This document shows, piece by piece, positions 1-6,732 of a stretch of DNA of 17,048 bases. The notes under the pieces are model-generated. The model saw nothing but the letters and a program-made list of their open reading frames with translations, searched no databases and had not been told where the DNA came from. The translations under genes and the position numbers were made by a program. This DNA is from Bacillota bacterium (GTDB taxonomy: Bacteria; Bacillota; Clostridia; Peptostreptococcales; Anaerovoracaceae), in the NCBI GenBank assembly GCA_017386805.1, contig JAFOGM010000108.1:1-17048 (forward strand). The letters run 5' to 3'. Every line of letters begins with the position of its first letter. Position 1 is the first letter of the stretch.

Positions 1-761
1 ACCACATCGCCCAGGCATTCATTCAGCAGCTTGGTGCATTCCATTACCGCGCCGGGAGTGGGAATGATGGGACCGTTGATCATGTCGCGGACGTGTTCCA
101 TGCCGGGAGCATGGATGATGTGGTCTTCGAAGGCATCCTGGATGACCTTTCGGGCCGGTTCCACGTTCAGATCGTCGATCTTGGGGTATACGTTTTCTAC
201 ATTATATAAAGGCTGGCCGGATGCTTCGTCGAAGATCAGGGCCATTTCTTCCTGGTTTTCGCAGTTGCCTGCATAGATGATGGGCGTTTTCAATCCCATG
301 GAGCGGATCATTTCCGCATTGTGGATGGCGGTATCGCGTTCACCGTAGTCCACGCCGCCGGCAATCATGATCAGATTGGGCTTTACGTCTTCGATCTTCT
401 TCAGATCGGTGCGGCGCAGCTTCCCTGCAGTAACGTGATGGATGATCCCACCAGCCCCTAAAGCAGCTTCCTTCGCCGCCTTTACGGTCATGTCGTACAC
501 CAGACCGTGAACGGTCATCTTCAGACCGCCGGCTGCGGAAGATGTAGCCAGCATTTCATCGTACTCAATGGAGTCGATGCCCATTTTTTTGCACAGATCA
601 TCGATGGCACCCTGAAGACCGATGCGGACGTCACCGTCCAGAACGGAAGTGGGAGCCTGGCCCTGTGCCCAGAATACGGGATTTTCTGTATGAATATCTT
701 TAAACGCGTTCACAACCGTGGTTGTGGAGCCGATTTCGGCTACTAATACGTCAACTTTCAT
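1..761 (-). CDS. glmL: GlmL/MutL-family ATPase, partial (N-terminal 253 residues; C-terminus beyond window)
   Basis: The frame from ATG 761 is open to position 1, so the gene runs off the window. A GAGGT ribosome binding site lies at about 771-775. The protein opens MKVDVLVAEIGSTTT, a phosphate-binding loop of the actin/Hsp70/hexokinase-type ATPase fold, and continues with motifs typical of the GlmL/MutL family, such as SSAAGGLKMTVHGLVYDMTVKA, here split as SSAAGGLKM (about 75-83) then TVHGLVYDMTVKAA. The IAGGVDYGERDTA stretch and the IIYAGNCENQ stretch also fit. GlmL/MutL proteins accompany B12-dependent carbon-skeleton and amino mutases, and homologues sit beside ornithine aminomutase in clostridial ornithine operons. 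Position directly downstream of oraE suggests that it services OraSE, perhaps as a repair or reactivation chaperone. That role is inference. A strong terminator separates it from oraE, so its expression is probably lower than that of the mutase. This is not the DNA mismatch-repair MutL. Confidence 0.82.
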   Translation of the reverse strand, partial: MKVDVLVAEIGSTTTVVNAFKDIHTENPVFWAQGQAPTSVLDGDVRIGLQGAIDDLCKKMGIDSIEYDEMLATSSAAGGLKMTVHGLVYDMTVKAAKEAALGAGGIIHHVTAGKLRRTDLKKIEDVKPNLIMIAGGVDYGERDTAIHNAEMIRSMGLKTPIIYAGNCENQEEMALIFDEASGQPLYNVENVYPKIDDLNVEPARKVIQDAFEDHIIHAPGMEHVRDMINGPIIPTPGAVMECTKLLNECLGDV

Positions 762-830
762 TGTTATGGCACCTCGCTTTTCTCAAAAACCGGAGTCGCA
801 CAGCGGGTTGGGGCGGTCCGGATGGCAGTT

Positions 831-863
831 ATAAAAATGGGAGCTGCCTGAATGGCAGCTCCC
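831..863 (-). terminator. Intrinsic terminator between oraE and the glmL-like gene
   Basis: On the minus strand a perfect 10-bp stem (GGGAGCTGCC paired with GGCAGCTCCC; 854-863 and 839-848) closes a 5-nt loop and is followed by ATTTTTAT (838-831). It lies 25 nt after the oraE stop. This is a strong intrinsic terminator inside what is otherwise a single-direction gene set, so glmL-like expression would need readthrough. I see no convincing promoter in the remaining 69 bp before its start. Confidence 0.88.
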
Positions 864-888
864 GTGAGTTAAGACTTTCAGGCCTTAC

Positions 889-3099
889 TTATTTGTTCAT
901 TTCGCGGCGGCGTTCTACCAGGAAGGTAGCAACGTCTACACCGTGGCTGTTTCTGCCGAAACCAGCATCAACACCCTGCTTAACAGCTTCTTCAGGAATA
1001 ACCTGAGTACCGCCGCAAGCGATCATTACCTTGTCTCTGATACCCTTTTCCACAGCCAGTTCATGGATTCTCTTCATGTTCTTGTAGTGGATGTTGTCGT
1101 GGGAGATGATGGTGGAAGCCATGATCGCATCAGCGTTCAGTTCCACAGCAGCGTCAACCAGCTTTTCAACCGGGCAGGAAGTACCCAGGTAGTGAACTTC
1201 GATACCGTACTTTTCGATACCACCGTGCTTGATGTCGATGATTTCTCTCAGACCTACGGAGTGTTCGTCTTCGCCAACGGTAGCGCAAACAACCTTCATG
1301 GGGTTAGCGTCGATGTCAGCTCTGATTTCTGCGTCGGACAGTACGTGCGGTTCGGGCGGAATTACCAGAGTATCCACGTCGATGTCGAAGTCTACCTTAC
1401 CCTTCATTTCGATACGGGTACCTTCAGCAGCCTGCATAACTTCTCTGTTGATAACTTCGGGATCTACCAGACCCAGCTTCTTACCGATTTCTACAGCAAC
1501 AACTTCAGCAACACGTCTGTTCGCCGGGATGAACATGTTCAGCATGATGGTACCATCAGCCAGCCATTCCATTTCGGGCTTGATCAGGCTGGACTTTCTG
1601 TACTTTTCAACCTCAGCCAGACGTACGTTTACGTTATCGGTTTCGTCCAGTTCGTCGATGTAAACGATCTTGGAACGATCTTCGAAGGTACAACCACCGA
1701 TCAGAGCAGCCGGATCAGCAGCGTCGCCGCCGTACTGAGCTACGTTGTTGTAACCGAAGTGAGCAGTTACCGGAGCCATGTAGTCTTCGTCTCTTTCGTA
1801 GATGAAGCCATAGCCGATACCGCCTTCGATCTTACGAGCGATACCGTCGCCGTTTCTTTCGGGGTACTTACCGCTGTCTACGAAGAAGCCTTCCTGTACA
1901 GCCTGGAAGTAGCCGCCTACTTCAACGATTTCTTCCATGAACAGGCAAGCTCTTTCACGGATTTCTCTGGACATTTCAACCAGCGGGCCTTCCTTCTTCA
2001 GTTCAACCATTTCCATCAGGCCGTCCAGACCTACGAAGGTCTGCTTAGCGGTGTCGCAAGCTTCGATGTTGTAGATGTGCCAGGGAACGTTTCTACCTTC
2101 GTCAGGAGTAATGGTGGACTGGATGTCTGCTCTGGTCATCTTGGAGATCAGCATGTTCAGAACGTGGGTAACGGTAGCTTCACGAGCGGATGCTTCCATG
2201 TACTTGGTGTTCATCTGAGCTCTCATCTTGTAGTCTCTCAGGAAGTCTCTCAGAGCTACTGCATAGGGCAGGTCCAGATATACGCAGGGTGCGGGAGGAG
2301 CTGTCGGAGGTACGGTGGACAGACAGATGTTTTCCGGCTTCATGCCTACCTTTCTGGAGAACAGAGAGTTGATCGCGTGCTGTACGATCAGTTCGGGCAT
2401 TACCTTCCAAGCTTCTCTTGCGGTTGCGTTTGCATTGTGTGCACCGTCGATCTGAGCGATGTCAGCCCAAGCCATGATTCTCTTGGATTCACATGCGTCT
2501 ACGAAGGAACGAACACAGTTGATGTTTCTGTACAGTACGTTGTACTGGGGGTCCTGATGAGCGCCGTTGATACCTTCTTCAGCGAACATAACAGCTACGT
2601 CGGGACCAGCTACGCCGGAAACGTAGGAGTGGTAGTTGATCGGACGACCAACTTCATCTTCGATCAGATCCAGAGCCTTTCTCTGAGCTCTAACCTGCTT
2701 TCTGGTGATGGGAACACCGCCGATACCCTGCGGAGTACCTTCTACCAGACCGTCCATGTGAGACTGACCAGCGGTTCTGATAACCATGATATGGTCAGCG
2801 CCATGCCATGCAGCCATTCTCATACGACGGATGTCGTCTTCGAAACGGCCGGATGCGATTTCAGTGGTGATGACCGGAGCCGGCTGGGGATCCATACCGT
2901 CAAAGTACTTGGAGGAGGGCAGGCCCACGCTCTGCTTTAACGGAGTGGTCATGTCCTTGAAAGTGAAGGGACCCATCTGCAGGTTTTCTTCATGCTTTCT
3001 CCATACCCAACCTCTTCTTCTGGGCTCGTACTTGTCGAGGTCCTCTAAGATTCGGTCAATATCGATTTTTACGTCTTTTTCTAACTTATCGTATGCCAT
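889..3099 (-). CDS. oraE: D-ornithine 4,5-aminomutase, large (E) subunit, B12- and PLP-dependent
   Basis: This 736-residue protein is the catalytic subunit of ornithine 4,5-aminomutase, which converts D-ornithine to 2,4-diaminopentanoate using adenosylcobalamin and PLP. The length matches the family. A C-terminal Rossmann-like B12 domain starts near residue 600 (MKVVCATVGEDEHSVG). It carries the base-off cobalamin motif DxHxxG, with Asp611, His613 and Gly616. Lys624 lies eleven residues after the His, the same spacing as His618 and the PLP-binding Lys629 of the Clostridium sticklandii enzyme. The N-terminal 570 residues form the TIM-barrel and PLP-binding part. The start has a GGGAGG site 9 nt upstream. 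It lies 15 nt after oraS, its small-subunit partner, in the ord-ortA-ortB-oraS-oraE order known from ornithine fermenters. No truncation or frameshift is seen. Confidence 0.97.
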   Translation of the reverse strand: MAYDKLEKDVKIDIDRILEDLDKYEPRRRGWVWRKHEENLQMGPFTFKDMTTPLKQSVGLPSSKYFDGMDPQPAPVITTEIASGRFEDDIRRMRMAAWHGADHIMVIRTAGQSHMDGLVEGTPQGIGGVPITRKQVRAQRKALDLIEDEVGRPINYHSYVSGVAGPDVAVMFAEEGINGAHQDPQYNVLYRNINCVRSFVDACESKRIMAWADIAQIDGAHNANATAREAWKVMPELIVQHAINSLFSRKVGMKPENICLSTVPPTAPPAPCVYLDLPYAVALRDFLRDYKMRAQMNTKYMEASAREATVTHVLNMLISKMTRADIQSTITPDEGRNVPWHIYNIEACDTAKQTFVGLDGLMEMVELKKEGPLVEMSREIRERACLFMEEIVEVGGYFQAVQEGFFVDSGKYPERNGDGIARKIEGGIGYGFIYERDEDYMAPVTAHFGYNNVAQYGGDAADPAALIGGCTFEDRSKIVYIDELDETDNVNVRLAEVEKYRKSSLIKPEMEWLADGTIMLNMFIPANRRVAEVVAVEIGKKLGLVDPEVINREVMQAAEGTRIEMKGKVDFDIDVDTLVIPPEPHVLSDAEIRADIDANPMKVVCATVGEDEHSVGLREIIDIKHGGIEKYGIEVHYLGTSCPVEKLVDAAVELNADAIMASTIISHDNIHYKNMKRIHELAVEKGIRDKVMIACGGTQVIPEEAVKQGVDAGFGRNSHGVDVATFLVERRREMNK

Positions 3100-3114
3100 C
3101 TTGTTGATCCTCCC

Positions 3115-3468
3115 TTACTTGAATAATGCAGCAGCTTCGTCCCAAGCTTCGCCTGCAGCCAGCAGAGCTGCAGCTTCCTTGATTTCGATGCCCTTCGCCT
3201 TAGCCAGCTTGTAAACGACGTGACCGGCACCCTTGCCCATCAGGCCCTTATCCATGCAGCCTTCAACGATTGCCTTAGTATCCATGGAAGAGATACCCAT
3301 TCTCAGCAGAACGGCTCTTTCAACGGAAGGAGTGGTGTTCTTCCGGCCCAGTTCCAGCAGCGGGTCTACAACCTGCTCGGTAACTGCCCAGAAGTGATTG
3401 AAGAGTTCTTCATCAGTCATATTGGCCAGGTGTTTTCTTCTTTCCTGAAAATCATCTGCTCTTTTCAT
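3115..3468 (-). CDS. oraS: D-ornithine 4,5-aminomutase, small (S) subunit
   Basis: This 117-residue protein is close to the usual length of about 120 for OraS, the small subunit that supports the OraE barrel in the aminomutase heterotetramer. It opens MKRADDFQERRKHLANMTDE and is largely helical and Ala/Glu/Lys-rich, with the family's MGISSMDTKAIVEGC segment near residues 57-71. GGAGG lies 9 nt upstream of ATG 3468, and the gene sits between ortB (21-nt gap) and oraE (15-nt gap), so stoichiometric co-expression with oraE is expected. The assignment rests on recognised sequence plus the fixed gene order. A short helical protein like this would be hard to place without its neighbours. Confidence 0.95.
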   Translation of the reverse strand: MKRADDFQERRKHLANMTDEELFNHFWAVTEQVVDPLLELGRKNTTPSVERAVLLRMGISSMDTKAIVEGCMDKGLMGKGAGHVVYKLAKAKGIEIKEAAALLAAGEAWDEAAALFK

Positions 3469-3489
3469 TCTACAAATCCTCCAAATATA

Positions 3490-4905
3490 TTACAGAGTAG
3501 CGATAACTTCCTTAACGAAGTCTACGTCTCTCTTAACTTCTACTGCCAGGAATTCCAGGTCAGCGTCGGTCAGCTTGGTAACGTCGGGGCAGTGAGCCTT
3601 GATTGCCTTCTTGATCAGGGAAGCTCTGAATCTGTTGATGTCAGCTTCCTTGTACTTGATGTGACCAGGGGTCTTCGGCAGAATTACGTTTACACCAGGC
3701 TTGTCTTCGGTAGCGGGATCGCCGAAGCGGATGTCGATGCCGTTTTCACGAGCGAAGGACAGCTGCGGCTGTACGTGCTTACCAGCACCGGTGTATTCGG
3801 TTTCACTGATAACGATCACTGCGTCTTCCGGCAGTTCCTGAGCCAGGGAGAATGCAGCAGCCAGAGCGGTGTTACCTGCGGGACCTCTTTCCAGACCTTC
3901 CAGGTTAGCCAGAGCTTCGGTCATGTACATAACTTCACCCTGAGTAACGGTTACATAACGGTCCATGTAACGCAGCGGTCTTGCAGCGGAACGGGGAACG
4001 TCGGAGTGGTCGGGGTCGGTAGCGTAAGGAACGCCGAAACCGGTGTGACCAGTGGTGCAGGACTTCTTGTTGAACTGAGCGTCGGAAGCCATGTGCAGAC
4101 CAGTCAGGTCGATGGAAGCAGCAACCAGTTCAGTGTTGGTAGCGCCAGCCTTCATCAGACCACGAGCGGTACCAGTCATCATACCGCCGCCAGCGTTGGT
4201 GCAAACTACCATTTCGGGATCCTTGCCCAGCAGTTCGCGGCACTGCATAGCGATTTCATAACCCAGAGTTTCGATACCTGCAATACCGAACGGGGAGTAC
4301 AGGGATGCGTTGAAGTATCCGGTGTCTTCCAGAACGGACAGGAAGGTGTAGAACAGTTCAGGACCTACGGTCAGCTGAATAACTTCTGCGCCGTAAGCTT
4401 CGCAAGCTCTTGCCTTTTCAACGATTTCGGGCTGGCCTACACCGTTGGAGTCGAAGCATTCCTGAACAACGATGCACTTCAGGCCCTGCATAGCAGCCTG
4501 AGATGCTACTGCTGCACCGTAGTTACCGGAGGTAGCAGCGATAACGCCCTTGTAACCCAGCTTCTTAGCGTGAGCAACTGCGCAAGCAGCTCTTCTTGCC
4601 TTGAAGGAACCGGAAGCGTTGCCAGCTTCGTCCTTAGCGAAGATGCGAGCACCGAAACCGGGCTTAGCATACTTTCTGGACAGAGCGGTCAGGTTTCTCA
4701 GTTCGATCAGCGGGGTGTTACCAACAGCGGTCTTGGACTGGATCTTGTTGATTTCTTCCAGAGTGTAACCGGTGTCAGCCATCAGAGCTTCGTAATCGAA
4801 AGCAACGGAACCGGATTCGTAAGTAGCGTAGTCCAGACCCAGAGCCTTCTTCATAATGTCATTGGATCTTCCCATTACGGAAGCATAGTCTTTTGCCAGA
4901 GCCAT
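3490..4905 (-). CDS. ortB: 2-amino-4-oxopentanoate thiolase, beta (PLP) subunit
   Basis: This 471-residue fold-type II PLP protein resembles threonine synthase. The PLP lysine is Lys102 in NASGSFKARRAA, and the TSGNYGAAVASQAA loop follows. A glycine-rich phosphate-binding stretch (CTNAGGGMMTGTARG) lies near the middle. With OrtA it splits 2-amino-4-oxopentanoate with CoA into acetyl-CoA and alanine, the last step that conserves a thioester for energy in oxidative ornithine fermentation. Its ATG shares one base with the ortA stop (TAATG at 4905-4907), and its GGAGGTG ribosome binding site lies inside the last ortA codons. This arrangement points to translational coupling of the two subunits. 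The length and both ends fit the family. Confidence 0.96.
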   Translation of the reverse strand: MALAKDYASVMGRSNDIMKKALGLDYATYESGSVAFDYEALMADTGYTLEEINKIQSKTAVGNTPLIELRNLTALSRKYAKPGFGARIFAKDEAGNASGSFKARRAACAVAHAKKLGYKGVIAATSGNYGAAVASQAAMQGLKCIVVQECFDSNGVGQPEIVEKARACEAYGAEVIQLTVGPELFYTFLSVLEDTGYFNASLYSPFGIAGIETLGYEIAMQCRELLGKDPEMVVCTNAGGGMMTGTARGLMKAGATNTELVAASIDLTGLHMASDAQFNKKSCTTGHTGFGVPYATDPDHSDVPRSAARPLRYMDRYVTVTQGEVMYMTEALANLEGLERGPAGNTALAAAFSLAQELPEDAVIVISETEYTGAGKHVQPQLSFARENGIDIRFGDPATEDKPGVNVILPKTPGHIKYKEADINRFRASLIKKAIKAHCPDVTKLTDADLEFLAVEVKRDVDFVKEVIATL

Positions 4906-5207
4906 TATTCTTCACCTCCAAACAGAGCTTCTCTCAGCTGCTTGTCGATCTGTACCAGTTCAGGTACGAAAGTACCGTAGCTGTGGCTCCAGTACGGATT
5001 TACTTCGATCAGCTCGCCCTTTTCCAGACGGCCTACAGCAGTTTCAACAGTTACTACATCACCGATTTCTGCGGTTTCATCCTGCAGGAATCCCTTGGTC
5101 CACATTTCCAGGTCACACTTCTGAGTGTCTTCCGGCAGCTTAGCAGTTCTTTCGTCAGCCTTCAGAACGGTAGCGTGAATGCGAACCCAATCGCCTTTCT
5201 TAGCCAT
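4905..5207 (-). CDS. ortA: 2-amino-4-oxopentanoate thiolase, alpha subunit
   Basis: This 100-residue protein begins MAKKGDWVRIHATVL and includes PEDTQKCDLEMWTKGFL and NPYWSHSYGTFVPEL, stretches I recognise from OrtA. OrtA has no PLP site of its own and works with OrtB in CoA-dependent cleavage of 2-amino-4-oxopentanoate. An AGGAG site lies 9 nt before ATG 5207. The gene overlaps ortB by one base. It is separated from ord by 101 nt that hold two tandem hairpins, the largest gap inside the operon upstream of oraE. Confidence 0.95.
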   Translation of the reverse strand: MAKKGDWVRIHATVLKADERTAKLPEDTQKCDLEMWTKGFLQDETAEIGDVVTVETAVGRLEKGELIEVNPYWSHSYGTFVPELVQIDKQLREALFGGEE

Positions 5208-5219
5208 TGTTTTAATCTC

Positions 5220-5263
5220 CTATCATTTAGATGATAGAGGACGATGTATTTCAACCGTCCTCT
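5220..5263 (-). promoter_or_regulatory. Two tandem RNA hairpins in the ord-ortA intergenic gap
   Basis: On the minus strand AGAGGACG (5263-5256) pairs perfectly with CGTCCTCT (5243-5236) across 12 nt. CTATCAT (5237-5231) pairs perfectly with ATGATAG (5226-5220) across 4 nt. The arms overlap by two bases, so both cannot be fully formed at once. The second hairpin ends right at the AGGAG of ortA. There is no U-tract, so these are not ordinary terminators. They may be a processing or stability element that tunes ord against the downstream genes, or a control on ortA translation. The base pairing is directly seen and the role is inference. Confidence 0.6.
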
Positions 5264-5308
5264 CTTATACTTTACGTATTATCCAGCGTTATGCTGACAA
5301 AGTCGATC

Positions 5309-6355
5309 TTACTTTACGATCTTCTTGTCGGGGCAGATACGATCTCTCATGTCGCCCATGATTGCACGGGGAACCGGCAGATCCAGCATGGTCTTCAGAC
5401 CAGGATCAGCGTTGATAACCTGAGGAATCATGTTTACGCACATAGCGATGGTACCGATACCGCCTTCGATTTCGGGGCTGTTAACCATGTTCACGTTGGG
5501 AACACCCTTGATGATTACATAGTCACCAGTCTGTACGCCAACCTGTTCCGGTTCGATCTGCTGCGGGTGGTCCATTTCGATCAGCAGTTCGCCGTCTCTG
5601 TAACCGAATGCCTTCATAGCTACACCAGCAACGTTGCCAGCCTTAGCGAAGCCATAGGGGGACTTTCTGTCAACATCGGTAACGATGGGTTCCATGGACT
5701 GTTCGAACTTGTCGATGGTCCAGCCAATACCGTCAGCGATCATACCCATGGATTCTGCGAAACCAACGTGACCAGCCAGGTGACCGTTCTTGAATTCTTC
5801 AACGGTAACACCGATACCCTGTTCTTCCATTACAGCGGGACCGAAGGGAGACAGAGAGTTTACACGACGGGATACGATGTGTTCAACGGATTCCATGCAG
5901 CCAGTCCAGATCAGAACCAGCAGGTCCATGATCAGACCAGGGTTGATACCGGTACCCAGGCAGGATACGCCGTTTTCCTTAGCGATTCTGTCCAGTTCAG
6001 CAGCCAGTTCCGGGCTCTGAGCCTGCGGATAAGCCATTTCTTCAGCGGAAGTGATTACGTTCAGCTTCTGTTCCATGATGAACTTCAGCTTATCGAAAGC
6101 GTTCTTGGTGAAGGAATCGGTGCACAGCAGAACGATATCAGCAGCGCCCGGCTTGATTACGTCTTCAGCAGCGCCGATCAGTACGTCAGGTCTGTCGCCT
6201 CTTTCGGTCTTGATGTAGTCATACATGCTCTTACCGATCTTTGCGCCACGGCCTACTGCACCTACGATGTCAACGCCCTTCTTCTTCAGCAGCATGTCAG
6301 CCATACCGCCGCCCATAGCGCCTAAACCCCAGATAATTACTTTTACATTTTCCAT
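5309..6355 (-). CDS. ord: 2,4-diaminopentanoate dehydrogenase
   Basis: Ord oxidatively deaminates 2,4-diaminopentanoate at C4 to 2-amino-4-oxopentanoate, with NAD(P)+ as acceptor. I place the start at ATG 6355 (348 residues, MENVKVIIWGLGAMGGG), because GGAGGAGA lies just upstream. The in-frame ATG at 6370 would put that ribosome binding site inside the gene and add five residues. The N-terminal Rossmann fold has the dinucleotide loop GLGAMG at residues 10-15. Later stretches, such as SCLGTGINPGLIMDLL and SPFGPAVMEEQGIGVT, are recognisable family features. It is the first gene of the operon, below a sigma-54-type promoter and a leader of about 115 nt. It is followed after 101 nt by ortA. Confidence 0.95.
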   Translation of the reverse strand: MENVKVIIWGLGAMGGGMADMLLKKKGVDIVGAVGRGAKIGKSMYDYIKTERGDRPDVLIGAAEDVIKPGAADIVLLCTDSFTKNAFDKLKFIMEQKLNVITSAEEMAYPQAQSPELAAELDRIAKENGVSCLGTGINPGLIMDLLVLIWTGCMESVEHIVSRRVNSLSPFGPAVMEEQGIGVTVEEFKNGHLAGHVGFAESMGMIADGIGWTIDKFEQSMEPIVTDVDRKSPYGFAKAGNVAGVAMKAFGYRDGELLIEMDHPQQIEPEQVGVQTGDYVIIKGVPNVNMVNSPEIEGGIGTIAMCVNMIPQVINADPGLKTMLDLPVPRAIMGDMRDRICPDKKIVK

Positions 6356-6441
6356 TGTGTTCTCCTCCATTTCATTTTATGTTCTTCCGGCCACAACCAG
6401 TGTTCCAACCGAAAGCCTAAAAATAGATAACTGTTTCACTG

Positions 6442-6468
6442 TGACATTTCTCTTTCGAACAAATGTCA
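6442..6468 (-). promoter_or_regulatory. Perfect 8-bp dyad at the predicted 5' end of the ornithine operon mRNA
   Basis: TGACATTT (6442-6449) and AAATGTCA (6461-6468) are exact inverted repeats around 11 nt containing TTCGAA. If transcription starts about 12 bases below the -12 element, near 6473, the dyad covers roughly +5 to +31 of the mRNA. It could be a 5' stabilising hairpin, or a DNA operator that blocks promoter clearance. The symmetry is seen and the role is open. Confidence 0.5.
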
Positions 6469-6483
6469 ACAATCATAATATAT

Positions 6484-6499
6484 AGCAAGAACCATGCCA
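6484..6499 (-). promoter_or_regulatory. Sigma-54 (-24/-12) promoter of the ord operon
   Basis: The minus strand reads TGGCATGGTTCTTGCT, against the sigma-54 consensus TGGCACG-N4-TTGCW. The invariant GG (6498-6497) and GC (6486-6485) are separated by exactly 10 bp. It points toward ord, 129 bp upstream of its start, directly downstream of a sigma-54 activator gene and of candidate enhancer palindromes. The single deviation is T for C in the -24 block. Such a promoter needs an AAA+ activator, which fits an operon switched on by ornithine or a related signal. Confidence 0.9.
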
Positions 6500-6659
6500 A
6501 ATATCATTTCTTCGGAATTCGGCAGGGTTATCACTCAAAAACCGAAAGATTTTCGCAAATAAGCCGGTTTTATGCCTTAAATTCTTTTGTCTGAAAATAT
6601 CGGCAAGAGCGAAAATCTCACCTCTTTCTTCCCAAAAAGTCCTCCCTTTTGGCCTTCGT

Positions 6660-6694
6660 GCAAAATTATTTGCTCCTTATGCAAAATTATTTGC
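6660..6694. promoter_or_regulatory. Pair of identical palindromes, candidate upstream activator sites
   Basis: GCAAAATTATTTGC occurs at 6660-6673 and again, identically, at 6681-6694. Each has perfect GCAAA/TTTGC arms around 4 bp. The copies are 21 bp apart, two helical turns, so dimers would bind the same face. They lie about 190-220 bp above the predicted start site, a normal range for sigma-54 enhancers. The Fis-type helix-turn-helix of the adjacent activator is the obvious candidate ligand. Repetition and symmetry are seen, and binding is inferred. Confidence 0.75.
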
Positions 6695-6732
6695 TATTTT
6701 TGATTTTTTCCGGTGTCAAGCATGAAAACGCC

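Larger units (their letters stand above)
6371..6732. other. Control region between the activator gene and ord, no gene
   Basis: This 362-bp AT-rich stretch has no credible coding sequence. From the activator side it holds two 14-bp palindromes (6660-6673 and 6681-6694) and a bulged hairpin (6632-6652) with no U-tract. It then holds a short dyad CGAAA-N3-TTTCG (6543-6555) inside a wider AAAACCG/CGGTTTT repeat (6538-6571), the -24/-12 promoter (6484-6499) and the leader dyad (6442-6468). No strong terminator follows the activator gene, so some readthrough into ord is possible. Confidence 0.75.

Noticed and set aside
943..2940. A 665-codon open frame on the plus strand opposite oraE
   Set aside because: It mirrors the oraE coding frame, is rich in Ser/Val/Phe with no recognisable domain and has no ribosome binding site. 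It results from the strong codon bias of the ornithine genes.
3220..4980. A 586-codon plus-strand open frame opposite ortB and oraS
   Set aside because: It is a shadow of well-identified minus-strand genes, crossing two of them and the gap between, with low-complexity Ser/Val/Gln composition.
5231..6325. A 364-codon plus-strand open frame opposite ord
   Set aside because: It has no family resemblance and is fully explained as the antisense of ord codon usage.
6356..6370. Upstream ATG at 6370 as the ord start
   Set aside because: It would place the GGAGGAGA ribosome binding site inside the coding region and leave the new start with none.
6632..6652. Bulged hairpin CCAAAAAG/CTTTTGG after the activator gene
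   Set aside because: The stem is AT-rich with a bulge and no U-tract follows on the minus strand, so it is not supported as a terminator.
6691..6719. TTGACA with TAGCAA 17 bp away as a sigma-A promoter for ord
   Set aside because: The -10 matches only three of six positions and lies over 300 bp from ord, inside an enhancer palindrome. The -24/-12 promoter explains the region better.
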